From Ruminococcus sp. (GTDB taxonomy: Bacteria; Bacillota; Clostridia; Oscillospirales; Ruminococcaceae), in the NCBI GenBank assembly GCA_003446315.1, contig DMBA01000386.1, positions 1 through 8,914 on the forward strand: a DNA stretch of 8,914 nucleotides, given 5' to 3'. Numbering within the stretch: the stretch's first letter is position 1; each line of letters starts with the position of its first letter. Below are positions 1 through 6,478 of the stretch, one piece after another. The notes beneath the pieces were generated by a model. The model was given only the letters and a program-made list of their open reading frames with translations, did no database searches and was not told where the DNA came from. Made by a program: the position numbers and the translations under genes.

Positions 1-21
1 CGGAAGTTTCTCGACAGACTG

Positions 22-60
22 AGACGCATGTTCTGTTTTTTGCAGAACATGCGTCTTTTT
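22..60 (+). terminator. Rho-independent terminator of an upstream plus-strand gene
   Basis: A perfect 14-bp stem (22-35 with 43-56) encloses a T-rich 7-base loop and is followed by a T run (56-60). This is a textbook intrinsic terminator for rightward transcription. The T run occurs only on the plus-strand side, so it should not stop the leftward SpoVB-like transcript in the same way. A gene must therefore end just left of or at the window edge. One frame reaches a TGA at 20-22 right against the stem, and another stays open through the hairpin to a TAA at 70-72. Too little is present to identify that gene. Confidence 0.93.
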
Positions 61-83
61 GCAGGCGGTTAATAATAATGATG

Positions 84-160
84 TCCCTCACTTGCAGGCA
101 CCCAAACCCGCCTGCACTTGAACGCTGAGGGAATATCGCCGCCAACTATTAAAAAGTTGG
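84..160. repeat. Nested inverted repeats downstream of the SpoVB-like gene
   Basis: Three perfect inverted pairs are packed here. An outer 7-bp arm, TCCCTCA (84-90) with TGAGGGA (126-132), encloses TGCAGGC (93-99) with GCCTGCA (110-116). A separate hairpin, CCAACT (142-147) with AGTTGG (155-160), has the stop codon of the minus-strand gene in its loop. A competing pairing is GCAGGCGG (61-68) with CCGCCTGC (108-115). On the minus strand there is no clean T run after the outer stem, only a T/A-rich ATCATTATTATTAA stretch. It may be the 3' structure of the SpoVB-like mRNA or a dispersed palindromic element. Only a genome-wide search would tell. Confidence 0.55.
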
Positions 161-1771
161 GTCAAATCTTTTCTTTCGGCTGCGATAAAAATACAGCAGA
201 AGCTGCATCAAGCCGTATGCCGCGCCCCCTGCACAAACCGCACAGATCAGCACAATTTCCGATGCGCCGTGCATATACTGATTGACAGCACGCGCTGCCG
301 CTGCACAGATCAGACCGGAAACCAGAATTCCTGCCATTTGTCCGCCCAGTGTCAATCTGATTCCCGTTTTGCGCCGGAATTGATACAGCGCAAGCAGTAA
401 GATCACCAGATAACACAAAGCCGTCGATGCTGCTGCCCCGCATAATCCCCATAGCGGGATCAAAAGCAGATTCGCAAGCAGTTTGACCGCTGCGCCCCAC
501 AGCATCACGGTGACCGTTTCACCCGCAAATCCGGATGCCTGCATCATACTGAACAGCGGATAACTCATCGCTGCAAAGATCACGGCGATCCCCAAAATCA
601 TCAGCGGTGCTGCGGCTGCCGCTGTTTCGGTCGGACGGCTCGGAAATAATGCATGCAGGATCGGGTACGAAAGTGCGGTGATGCCAAGTCCTGCCGGTAT
701 CGCTAAAAATGCTGTGCGGTGAAATACAGTTTCTGCATTCGCCTTTGCTTCTGTAAAATTGTGCATCTCCCAATTTTGCGCAAATGTCGGAAATACGCCC
801 TTTCCAAGCATATTTGTAATGGATGGAACAAGATTGAACACCGTCATCGCAAGTCCCGTGAATGCGCCGTATGCAAAATTAGCCGCCGCTGCTGCCCCTT
901 CCCGCAGCACCGTTTCCGGCAGATGCAGCCGCGCCGGCGCTGTAACCGCTGTGCGCAAAAGCAGCCGTAAACCTGCGGCAAGGTCGATCAGAGTCGTCAG
1001 ATTCGTCACCAGAGATGCCGCCGCTACCGGCAGCAGAATCTGCCAAAGCTGCCTTCTGACTGCACGATCTTCTGTCGCTTTCGGCGCTGTATCGTCTGCC
1101 GTTTCCCAACGCGCATATCCGCACAGCGTCAGGAAACCAATCGCAGTCGATAATGTGACACCCAGAATCGCTGCTGCTGCGCCCAGTCCCTCGCGCGTTT
1201 GTCCTGCCCAAAAGACCGGCAGCAAACGATCTGCATGTGTCATCGCCCATCTGCATAGAAATAATCCGCAGAGCACCCGCCCGATCCCTTCCGCTGTCTG
1301 CGAAACTGCCGTCGGTGTCATGCGCCGGCTCCCTTCCTGCATCCCGCGCAATACTGCGTTCATACAGCAAAACCAGACTGCCGGCGAAAAGCATTTCACG
1401 GCAAGCGCTGCCTGCGGATTCCGCAGCAAATATGTACAGATCGGATCCGATGCAAACCATAACAGCAAACTGCATCCAAAGCCCCCGAACCCGAACATCC
1501 GCAATGCCTGCCGCCGGATCCTTCCAGCCTGTGCCGTTTCGCCGTGCGCCAATGCCTGCGCCGTCACTGCCGACACCGCTGTGTTGATCCCCGTCACCGA
1601 TAACGCAAATACCGGCAGGAACATGCCGTATGCACATGAAAAATAACCCATGCCCGTTCCGCCAAGCATCGCTGTCAGCGGGATCCGGAATACCGCACCC
1701 AGTATTTTTGCCGCCGCTGCCGATGCGATCAGCAGAAGTGAGCCGCGCAATACAGTCTGCTCGCCCTTCAT
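149..1771 (-). CDS. SpoVB/YabM-like MATE-superfamily membrane transporter (putative polysaccharide/lipid flippase)
   Basis: This 540-residue, very hydrophobic protein has a pattern of about 14 membrane spans. The N-terminal signature (LRGSLLLIASAAAAKILG, then FRIPLTAMLGGTGMG, residues 8-42) is typical of the SpoVB/YabM branch of the polysaccharide-transporter/MOP flippase superfamily. Such proteins sit in the cytoplasmic membrane and move lipid-linked glycans. SpoVB acts in spore cortex formation in Bacillus, while other paralogues serve peptidoglycan or exopolysaccharide assembly. The substrate here cannot be read from sequence. An ATG at 1810 would add 13 residues, but 1771 fits the family N-terminus and has a purine-rich GAGGGGAGA directly upstream, although the spacing is short. 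The C-terminus is basic. The location near mazG, hup and rqcP recalls the Bacillus order yabM-yabN-yabO, but here the gene is inverted and separated by two genes. Confidence 0.9.
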   Translation of the reverse strand: MKGEQTVLRGSLLLIASAAAAKILGAVFRIPLTAMLGGTGMGYFSCAYGMFLPVFALSVTGINTAVSAVTAQALAHGETAQAGRIRRQALRMFGFGGFGCSLLLWFASDPICTYLLRNPQAALAVKCFSPAVWFCCMNAVLRGMQEGSRRMTPTAVSQTAEGIGRVLCGLFLCRWAMTHADRLLPVFWAGQTREGLGAAAAILGVTLSTAIGFLTLCGYARWETADDTAPKATEDRAVRRQLWQILLPVAAASLVTNLTTLIDLAAGLRLLLRTAVTAPARLHLPETVLREGAAAAANFAYGAFTGLAMTVFNLVPSITNMLGKGVFPTFAQNWEMHNFTEAKANAETVFHRTAFLAIPAGLGITALSYPILHALFPSRPTETAAAAAPLMILGIAVIFAAMSYPLFSMMQASGFAGETVTVMLWGAAVKLLANLLLIPLWGLCGAAASTALCYLVILLLALYQFRRKTGIRLTLGGQMAGILVSGLICAAAARAVNQYMHGASEIVLICAVCAGGAAYGLMQLLLYFYRSRKKRFDPTF

Positions 1772-1848
1772 TCTCCCCTCTGCGCCCCGCTTTCCCTGTA
1801 AAAAATGCATTTCAACTGAAAAAATCGCACCTTTCTAAAAAAATCATA

Positions 1849-1877
1849 TTGCAAAAAATGCAAAGATGTGTTATAAT
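1849..1877 (+). promoter_or_regulatory. SigA-type promoter for the hypothetical gene-trpS transcript
   Basis: TTGCAA (1849-1854) and TATAAT (1872-1877) are separated by 17 bp, with an extended -10 TG dinucleotide at 1869-1870. Transcription should start near 1884, giving a leader of about 60 bases before the ATG at 1945. The same -10 overlaps a candidate leftward promoter. Confidence 0.75.
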
Positions 1878-1899
1878 AATATGGTGCATGTTGTCTCAA
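1870..1899 (-). promoter_or_regulatory. Candidate divergent promoter for the SpoVB-like gene
   Basis: Read on the minus strand, TTGAGA (1894-1899) is followed after 18 bp by TATAAC (1870-1875), each one mismatch from consensus. Transcription would begin near 1863 and run into the SpoVB-like gene. Its -10 is superimposed on that of the rightward promoter, so the two could not be open at the same time. Confidence 0.45.
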
Positions 1900-1944
1900 T
1901 ATGCATGAAGTTCCCGAACAAGGGTTATGAAAGGATTTGTCATT

Positions 1945-2493
1945 ATGGCATCAAACAATAATCAGACTTTTCAGAAGCGAATTCCGGTCAGCAAGCCTTA
2001 TCTTGTGACCAGAAATCAGGCGCTGCGTCTTTCACCCTCTAATTTTACTCAGTTTATGAAGACCAGCACGGTTTACGGCGTGGTCATTGATATGCCGATG
2101 TCCCCCTCTATTATTACCACGCTTGCATGTTATGTCAACGGCGCTGCAAACCTCTATTTCAGCAACGGCGGCGATTACTCCGGCGCTGCTCAGCGCTATC
2201 CCGGTGTTGTGCAGGCGACCCGTGTCTTCGTCACCAATGCTGCACACTATGTCACCGATGAGAACAAGGTCAATACGCTGGAGCTGCCCAACAGCCGCAT
2301 GCACTATGCTTATATCCTGACCACGAAGGGCCCGCACCGGCTCGTTCTCAATACCATTCCCGGTCATCAGACCCCCGAAGAACGTGCTTTCCTCAGCCTC
2401 TATCAGCGCGTCATGGGCGAACTGCGTTCTGCTCAGATGAAGGATCAGGCTGCCGGTATCGACCCGAAAGCCGCAATCATCCCCAATCCCTGA
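1945..2493 (+). CDS. Conserved-looking protein of unknown function, upstream of trpS
   Basis: I do not recognise a family for this 182-residue protein. It has no signal peptide, no clear membrane span and no cysteine pair or obvious catalytic motif. The N-terminus is polar (MASNNNQTFQKR), the middle is mixed alpha/beta in character (VYGVVIDMPMSP, ACYVNGAANLYFSNGGDYSG, ATRVFVTNAAHYV), and the C-terminal third is helical (EERAFLSLYQRVMGEL). It is probably a soluble cytoplasmic protein. An ATG at 1927 would add six residues. I chose 1945 because AAAGGA lies about nine bases upstream, whereas the 1927 start has only a poorly spaced AAGGG. The codon use matches its neighbours. It stops 24 bp before trpS with no terminator between, so it is very likely co-transcribed with it. 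Confidence 0.8.
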   Translation: MASNNNQTFQKRIPVSKPYLVTRNQALRLSPSNFTQFMKTSTVYGVVIDMPMSPSIITTLACYVNGAANLYFSNGGDYSGAAQRYPGVVQATRVFVTNAAHYVTDENKVNTLELPNSRMHYAYILTTKGPHRLVLNTIPGHQTPEERAFLSLYQRVMGELRSAQMKDQAAGIDPKAAIIPNP

Positions 2494-2517
2494 TAATAAC
2501 CAAAAGGAGCTTTTTTC

Positions 2518-3534
2518 ATGGCAGAACAAACTTCGCAGCCCAAAAAACAGCGCATTTTCAGCGCCATCCAGCCGACCGGTGTCTTTACGCTCGGTAACTA
2601 TATCGGTGCAATCCGGAATTGGGATCAGTTGCAGAACGATTATGAATGTATCTATGCGATCGCCGATCTGCATGCCATCACCGTCATGCAGGAACCCGCT
2701 GAACTCCGCAAAAATACCATGCGCTGTTTCGCTCTGATGCTCGCTTGCGGCATGGATCCGCAGAGAAGCATCACCTTCGTCCAGAGTCAGAATCCGCATC
2801 ACGCGGAGCTGAGCTGGGTGCTCTCCTGCTCTACCATGTTCGGTGAGCTGAACAGAATGACACAGTTCAAAGACAAAAGTCAGCGGCATGCCGATAATAT
2901 CAATGCAGGTCTGTTTACCTATCCTGTGCTGATGGCTGCCGATATCCTCGCTTATAACGCCGATCTTGTGCCGATCGGTGCTGACCAGAAACAGCATCTC
3001 GAACTCGCACGCAATATCGCACAGCGGTTCAATCAGCGCTACGGCGAAACATTCGTCGTGCCGGACGGCTATATCCCCAAGCAGGGCGCAAGATTGATGT
3101 CGCTTCAGGATCCGACAAAGAAAATGTCCAAATCAGACGAAAATGCAAACGCCTGCGTCTTTATCCTCGATGATAAAGATACCATCGTGCGCAAGTTTAA
3201 GCGTGCTGTCACCGATTCTGAGACAGAAGTCTGCTATCGGGAAGGCAAGGAAGGCATCAACAATCTGATGACCATTTACGGCGCTGTGACCGGCAAAACA
3301 CTCGACGAGATCACGGCAGAGTTTGCCGGCAAAGGCTACGGCGCTTTCAAGCTCGCCGTCGGTGAAGCCGTTGCAGATCACCTCGCTCCCGTTCGTTCCG
3401 AATTTGATCGCCTGATTGCAGATAAAGCGTATCTCACCGAATGTATGAAAAACGGTGCGGAACAAGCGTATCGCCTGACCCGCAAACAGCTCCAGAAAGT
3501 CTATCGCCGGGTCGGTTTTATTGATCGTCTTTGA
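2518..3534 (+). CDS. trpS: Tryptophan--tRNA ligase (TrpRS)
   Basis: This class I aminoacyl-tRNA synthetase activates tryptophan with ATP and charges tRNA-Trp in the cytoplasm. The 338-residue length is normal for bacterial TrpRS. The Rossmann ATP site is marked by IQPTGVFTLGNYIGA (residues 17-31), whose TLGN replaces the HIGH motif. The second signature, KMSKS, is at residues 202-206. Other family hallmarks are visible, such as YAIADLHAIT, the CGMDP/FVQSQ region, and GADQKQHLELARNIA in the middle. The start has a strong AAGGAG eight bases upstream. No T-box leader is seen directly before it; the gene lies 24 bp behind the unknown 182-residue protein and seems to share its promoter. No clear terminator follows, only weak AT-rich sequence leading to the mazG promoter. 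Confidence 0.98.
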   Translation: MAEQTSQPKKQRIFSAIQPTGVFTLGNYIGAIRNWDQLQNDYECIYAIADLHAITVMQEPAELRKNTMRCFALMLACGMDPQRSITFVQSQNPHHAELSWVLSCSTMFGELNRMTQFKDKSQRHADNINAGLFTYPVLMAADILAYNADLVPIGADQKQHLELARNIAQRFNQRYGETFVVPDGYIPKQGARLMSLQDPTKKMSKSDENANACVFILDDKDTIVRKFKRAVTDSETEVCYREGKEGINNLMTIYGAVTGKTLDEITAEFAGKGYGAFKLAVGEAVADHLAPVRSEFDRLIADKAYLTECMKNGAEQAYRLTRKQLQKVYRRVGFIDRL

Positions 3535-3639
3535 TGCGGCGGTTTTTGTCGGTCAAAAGTGAAAAATAACGAAAATACAAGTGTTTTTCTGCCGTTTCTT
3601 GTCAGAATTCGGAAAAATTCAGGTTTTATCAAAAAACGC

Positions 3640-3668
3640 TTGCTTTTTCAATAAAAAAGAGGTAAAAT
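3640..3668 (+). promoter_or_regulatory. SigA-type promoter directly abutting the mazG start codon
   Basis: TTGCTT (3640-3645) and TAAAAT (3663-3668) have a 17-bp spacer. The expected start point is near 3675, only about three bases before the ATG at 3678. A transcript from here would be leaderless or nearly so. The AAGAGG at 3657-3662 lies in the promoter spacer, 15 bases from the ATG, which is too far for a good ribosome-binding site. Confidence 0.6.
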
Positions 3669-3677
3669 ATACAATAT

Positions 3678-4499
3678 ATGAGAACAAGCAAAGAAACGCT
3701 CGATGCCCTGCGCGACTGTCAGCACTACGGAATCAATGAACTCCTGCAAATTATGCAGGTGCTCCGCAGTGAGAACGGCTGCCCTTGGGATAAAGAGCAA
3801 ACGCACCGGAGTATCCGGCAGGATTTTCTCGAAGAATGCTATGAGGCGATCGAAGCCATTGATGCTGACAGCGTTCCCATGATGCGGGAAGAACTCGGCG
3901 ATGTCCTGTTGCAGGTCGTTTTCCACTGTCAGATCGAAGCGGAATTGTCCCATTTCACATTCGATGATATTTGCGATGAACTTTGCAGAAAACTCGTTAT
4001 CCGGCATCCGCATGTGTTCGGTGAGGTTCACGCCGAAAACAGCGACGAAGTCCTCAAAAACTGGGACGCGATCAAAAAAGAAACAAAACATCAGGAAACC
4101 GCTTCCGATACCCTCGACGGTGTTTGCAAAGCGCTCCCTGCACTCATGTATGCACAGAAGCTCGGTAAACGCGCTGCCCGTGCCGGTATGGACTGGGATT
4201 CCGCTGCGGATGCATTCGCCTACATCCGCAAGGAAACCGATGAATTGGAAGATGCAATCAGATCCGGCTCGCAGGAACGTATGGAAGATGAGCTGGGCGA
4301 TCTGCTGTTCTCCTGTGTAAATACCGCAAGGCATTTGCATATTGATGCGGAAACTGCCCTTGCATGTGCTGCGAAAAAGTTTCTCCGCCGTTTCAAGCAA
4401 ACCGAGGATCTTGTTCGCGCTGACGGAAAAGATATGACAGCGCTCCCGCTTGCTGAACTCGATTCCTATTGGGATCAGGTCAAGCAGGCAGAATCCTGA
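3678..4499 (+). CDS. mazG: Nucleoside triphosphate pyrophosphohydrolase MazG
   Basis: MazG hydrolyses (d)NTPs to the monophosphate and pyrophosphate, cleaning the nucleotide pool of non-canonical or excess nucleotides. The 273-residue protein has the usual two MazG domains. The N-terminal one starts at LLQIMQVLRSENGCPWDKEQTH (22-43) and carries the metal-binding helices with E52, E53 and E56 (LEECYEAIEA) and E71, E72 and D75 (EELGDVLLQVVFH). The C-terminal one repeats the pattern with KETDELEDAI (185-194) and EDELGDLLFS (203-212). The HPHVFGEV region (110-117) is also family-typical. No TetR or SAM-methylase fusion is present, unlike Bacillus YabN, which carries an extra N-terminal methylase-like domain. 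No other in-frame start lies before the conserved region. The ATG lacks a well-placed ribosome-binding site. Confidence 0.96.
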   Translation: MRTSKETLDALRDCQHYGINELLQIMQVLRSENGCPWDKEQTHRSIRQDFLEECYEAIEAIDADSVPMMREELGDVLLQVVFHCQIEAELSHFTFDDICDELCRKLVIRHPHVFGEVHAENSDEVLKNWDAIKKETKHQETASDTLDGVCKALPALMYAQKLGKRAARAGMDWDSAADAFAYIRKETDELEDAIRSGSQERMEDELGDLLFSCVNTARHLHIDAETALACAAKKFLRRFKQTEDLVRADGKDMTALPLAELDSYWDQVKQAES

Positions 4500-4523
4500 G
4501 CCGTTCTGCTTTTTCACGCAGAA
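4487..4523 (+). terminator. Weak terminator with competing hairpin after mazG
   Basis: GCAGAA (4488-4493) pairs with TTCTGC (4504-4509), which is followed directly by TTTTT (4510-4514). The mazG stop codon lies in the 10-base loop. The same TTCTGC can instead pair with a second GCAGAA at 4518-4523, which would destroy the terminator. With only a 6-bp core stem it probably terminates partially. Confidence 0.45.
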
Positions 4524-4610
4524 TGTTTATCGCTGCAAAACAAACCAGTGCAGCGGTTATTTGCAATATCACAGTATAAATCCAAGAGATGCAATGTGGA
4601 GGATCTTATC

Positions 4611-4889
4611 ATGACAAAGATTGAACTGATTAGTGCGCTGGCACAGAAGGGTGACTGTACCAGAAAAGAAGCCGATGATGCACTTTCACTGGTCACATCC
4701 GTGATTATCGAATCGCTGATCGCCGGTGAAAAAGTACATCTGACCGGTCTCGGTACCTTTGAAATCCATGAGCGCAAAGCAAAGGAAACCAAGAATCCGC
4801 GTACCGGCAAGCCGATGACAACTCCGGCAAAGAAGGCTCCCGCCTTCCGTGCTTCCAAGGCACTGAAAGAAGCTGTCAATCACGAATGA
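4611..4889 (+). CDS. hup: HU-family DNA-binding protein
   Basis: HU is a small dimeric nucleoid protein that bends and compacts DNA without strict sequence preference. The 92-residue length is standard. The N-terminal helices (MTKIELISALAQKGDCTRKEADDAL) are followed by the conserved GLGTFEIHER turn (46-55) and the DNA-clasping arm with the intercalating proline in KNPRTGKPM (61-69, P63). The protein ends in the FRASKALKEAVN helix. An upstream in-frame ATG at 4548 would add 21 residues with no homology and no ribosome-binding site. The ATG at 4611 has GGAGG eight bases upstream and matches the family start. A TATAAA at 4575-4580 may be its -10, but no convincing -35 is seen, so read-through from mazG may contribute. 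Confidence 0.95.
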   Translation: MTKIELISALAQKGDCTRKEADDALSLVTSVIIESLIAGEKVHLTGLGTFEIHERKAKETKNPRTGKPMTTPAKKAPAFRASKALKEAVNHE

Positions 4890-5128
4890 GACTGGACAAG
4901 TATCTGAAGGTTTCGCGCCTGATGAAGCGCAGAACTGTTGCAAATGAAGCCTGTGATGCCGGTCGTGTCGCCGTCAACGGAAAGCCCGCAAGAGCTTCCT
5001 ATGAAGTCAAAGTCGGCGATGTCATCGAGATCGCTTTTGGTCAGCGTACCATGAAGGTCAAAGTTGCAGCCGTTTCGGAATACGCTACGAAGGAAAACGC
5101 GGCGGATCTTTATACAATTGAACCATAA
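4886..5128 (+). CDS. rqcP: RqcP (YabO), S4-domain ribosome-associated quality-control factor
   Basis: This 80-residue protein is almost entirely an S4 RNA-binding domain (MRLDKYLKVSRLMKRRTVANEA, then GRVAVNGKPA and YEVKVGDVIEI), as in Hsp15/YabO. In Firmicutes RqcP binds the 50S subunit carrying a stalled nascent chain and works with RqcH to add C-terminal alanine tails. The length and motifs match Bacillus YabO, and its linkage to mazG is also conserved there. Its ATG overlaps the hup stop in an ATGA, four bases in common, with no separate strong ribosome-binding site, so translation is probably coupled to HU. A strong terminator follows. The usual next genes yabP, yabQ and divIC are absent here. 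Confidence 0.93.
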   Translation: MRLDKYLKVSRLMKRRTVANEACDAGRVAVNGKPARASYEVKVGDVIEIAFGQRTMKVKVAAVSEYATKENAADLYTIEP

Positions 5129-5133
5129 TCAAG

Positions 5134-5165
5134 CCCCGGCCGGTTCGCTCAACGGTCGGGGTTTT
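5134..5165 (+). terminator. Rho-independent terminator after rqcP
   Basis: The GC-rich stem CCCCGGCCG (5134-5142) pairs with CGGTCGGGG (5153-5161), with one G-U pair, and is followed by TTTT. It closes the rightward mazG-hup-rqcP block six bases after the rqcP stop. Confidence 0.9.
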
Positions 5166-5207
5166 GCTTGCATATCCCCTTTTTTCTCAGCAGATGCTGC
5201 TATAAAT

Positions 5208-5244
5208 ATAAAAATGCCCGAAGACGGTTTCGCCTTCGGGCATT
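5208..5244 (-). terminator. Rho-independent terminator of the rpsF-ssb-rpsR operon
   Basis: On the minus strand an 11-bp perfect stem (5234-5244 with 5213-5223) has a 10-base loop and runs into TTTTATATTTATA. It lies 23 bp downstream of the rpsR stop and faces the rqcP terminator, so this convergent junction is closed from both sides. Confidence 0.9.
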
Positions 5245-5267
5245 CTGATGCGTGATTCGTGCTGCAA

Positions 5268-5516
5268 TCAATCCGCGGTGTACGGAATCAGTGCAACATA
5301 TCTGGAACGCTTGATCGCTGTGGTCAGCTGACGCTGATGATATGCACAGGTGCCGGTGACTCTGCGGGGCAGAATCTTTGCACGCTCAGTCATGCACTTC
5401 TTCAGACGGTTGATGTCCTTATAGTCGATGTTCTGTACCTTATCAACGCAGAACATGCAAACCTTTCTGCGCGGTCTTTTGCCGCCGCGCTGCGGTCTCT
5501 CATGATCCATAGCCAT
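5268..5516 (-). CDS. rpsR: 30S ribosomal protein bS18
   Basis: bS18 binds with bS6 in the platform of the small subunit. The 82-residue protein has the typical basic N-terminus, the central segment [20 protein letters not shown], and the C-terminal [27 protein letters not shown]. It retains C20, C23, C41 and C57 plus H60 (CMFC, KKC, CAYH), the metal-binding 'C+' form of S18 seen in some Firmicutes. The ATG at 5516 has AGGAGG about 11 bases upstream; an ATG two codons later is also possible. It is the last gene of the operon, 32 bp after ssb. Confidence 0.97.
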   Translation of the reverse strand: MAMDHERPQRGGKRPRRKVCMFCVDKVQNIDYKDINRLKKCMTERAKILPRRVTGTCAYHQRQLTTAIKRSRYVALIPYTAD

Positions 5517-5548
5517 GATCGTATTTCCCTCCTTTTCAGGAAATCTGT

Positions 5549-6133
5549 TTAGAACGGCACTTCGCCGTCACTCAGTATTTCTTCAAAATCACCGATATCG
5601 CCAATGGAAAGCGCATCCTGTGCCGGTGCTGCCGGACGCGGTGCTGCCGGTGCATTCTGGTAGCCGTTATTATTCTGATAACCGCCGCCGTAATTGTTGC
5701 CCTGCGGAGCGCCGTAACCGCCCTGCTGACCGCCGCCGTAATTCTGCTGACCGCCGTTGTTATAGCCGCCGTCAAAACTACCGCCGTCAAAGCCGCCGCC
5801 CTGCGAATTGCTCTTGGATTCACAGAAGCTCACATTTTCAACCATGACTCGCATGCTGTAATGCTTCACGCCATTGTTATCGGTATAATTATTATTCCGA
5901 AGCTGTCCTTCCACCAGAATCATATTACCCTTATTGAAATAACGGGAAACAAACTCTGCTGTGCTTCTCCATGCATCGCAATCAATGAAATCGGTTTCAC
6001 GCTCGCCTGTTTGCTTGTTGGTAAACTGGCGGTTGATCGCAATGGAGAACCGACAGACCGGAATACCGGAAGTCGTCTGCCGAAACTCAGGATCACGGGT
6101 CAGACGTCCCATCAAAATAACCTTGTTCAGCAT
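5549..6133 (-). CDS. ssb: Single-stranded DNA-binding protein
   Basis: SSB coats single-stranded DNA as a homotetramer during replication, repair and recombination. The OB fold covers about residues 1-108 ([20 protein letters not shown], then [21 protein letters not shown] and the [12 protein letters not shown] strand). A long low-complexity linker (about 110-170) follows, rich in Gly, Asn, Gln and Tyr, with [11 protein letters not shown]-type units, then an Ala/Pro stretch. The acidic tip ends [13 protein letters not shown]; the terminal PF is the conserved docking site for partner proteins, though the tip has fewer acidic residues in a row than the usual DDDIPF. The start is well supported by AAGGAGG eight bases upstream. 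It lies 23 bp after rpsF, in the usual Firmicutes rpsF-ssb-rpsR order. Confidence 0.98.
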   Translation of the reverse strand: MLNKVILMGRLTRDPEFRQTTSGIPVCRFSIAINRQFTNKQTGERETDFIDCDAWRSTAEFVSRYFNKGNMILVEGQLRNNNYTDNNGVKHYSMRVMVENVSFCESKSNSQGGGFDGGSFDGGYNNGGQQNYGGGQQGGYGAPQGNNYGGGYQNNNGYQNAPAAPRPAAPAQDALSIGDIGDFEEILSDGEVPF

Positions 6134-6156
6134 AAACCGAACCTCCTTTTCGAGAA

Positions 6157-6453
6157 TTACTCCTCAACCACAGTAATCATGGAACGGAGCACGCCGTCTG
6201 TAATGTTCAGGACACGATCCAGCTCAGCCGGGAACTCCGGTGCGGATGTGAAGCCTGCAACGACGTAATAAGCATCAGTCTCATAGTTGATCGGATATGC
6301 CAGCTTACGCTTGCCCCACTCATCAACCTCGCCGAGTTCTGCATGCTTTTCGATGAGGCTCTTGAACTTTGCCCAGATGCTCTGTGCGTTCTCCTCACCC
6401 TTTGCCAGACTGATGACAACCATCAGCTCATAGGTAGCAGATTTCTTCGCCAT
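6157..6453 (-). CDS. rpsF: 30S ribosomal protein bS6
   Basis: bS6 is the partner of bS18 on the 30S platform. The 98-residue protein has the expected features: YELMVVISL as the first strand, the helix running to about residue 38, EVDEWGKRKLAYPINYETDAYYVVAGF, and the late RVLNITDGVLRSMITV strand. The ATG at 6453 has a strong AAGGAGG ten bases upstream. It is the first gene of the operon and has a perfect consensus promoter and a leader of roughly 105 bases. In several bacteria the S6:S18 complex represses its own mRNA through such a leader. Confidence 0.97.
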   Translation of the reverse strand: MAKKSATYELMVVISLAKGEENAQSIWAKFKSLIEKHAELGEVDEWGKRKLAYPINYETDAYYVVAGFTSAPEFPAELDRVLNITDGVLRSMITVVEE

Positions 6454-6478
6454 GTTTGATACACCTCCTTCTGGATAA

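Noticed and set aside
1..72. C-terminal tail of an upstream plus-strand gene
   Set aside because: Two frames are possible (stop at 20-22 or at 70-72) and too few residues are present to choose or identify one, so no CDS is listed.
759..1646. Long plus-strand open frame of 295 codons opposite the flippase gene
   Set aside because: It is antisense to a clear membrane-protein gene. The product is rich in Arg, Pro, Ser, Cys and Ala with no family resemblance, as expected of a shadow frame.
2032..2997. Minus-strand open frame of 321 codons across the unknown gene and trpS
   Set aside because: It covers a certain trpS in antisense and has no ribosome-binding site or recognisable domain.
3535..3639. 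Possible terminator or T-box between trpS and mazG
   Set aside because: Only a weak GAATT/AATTC pairing (near 3606-3620) without a U tract is visible, and a T-box would be expected upstream of trpS, not after it.
3648..4517. Minus-strand open frame of 289 codons opposite mazG
   Set aside because: mazG on the plus strand has all its metal-binding motifs; the antisense product is not recognisable.
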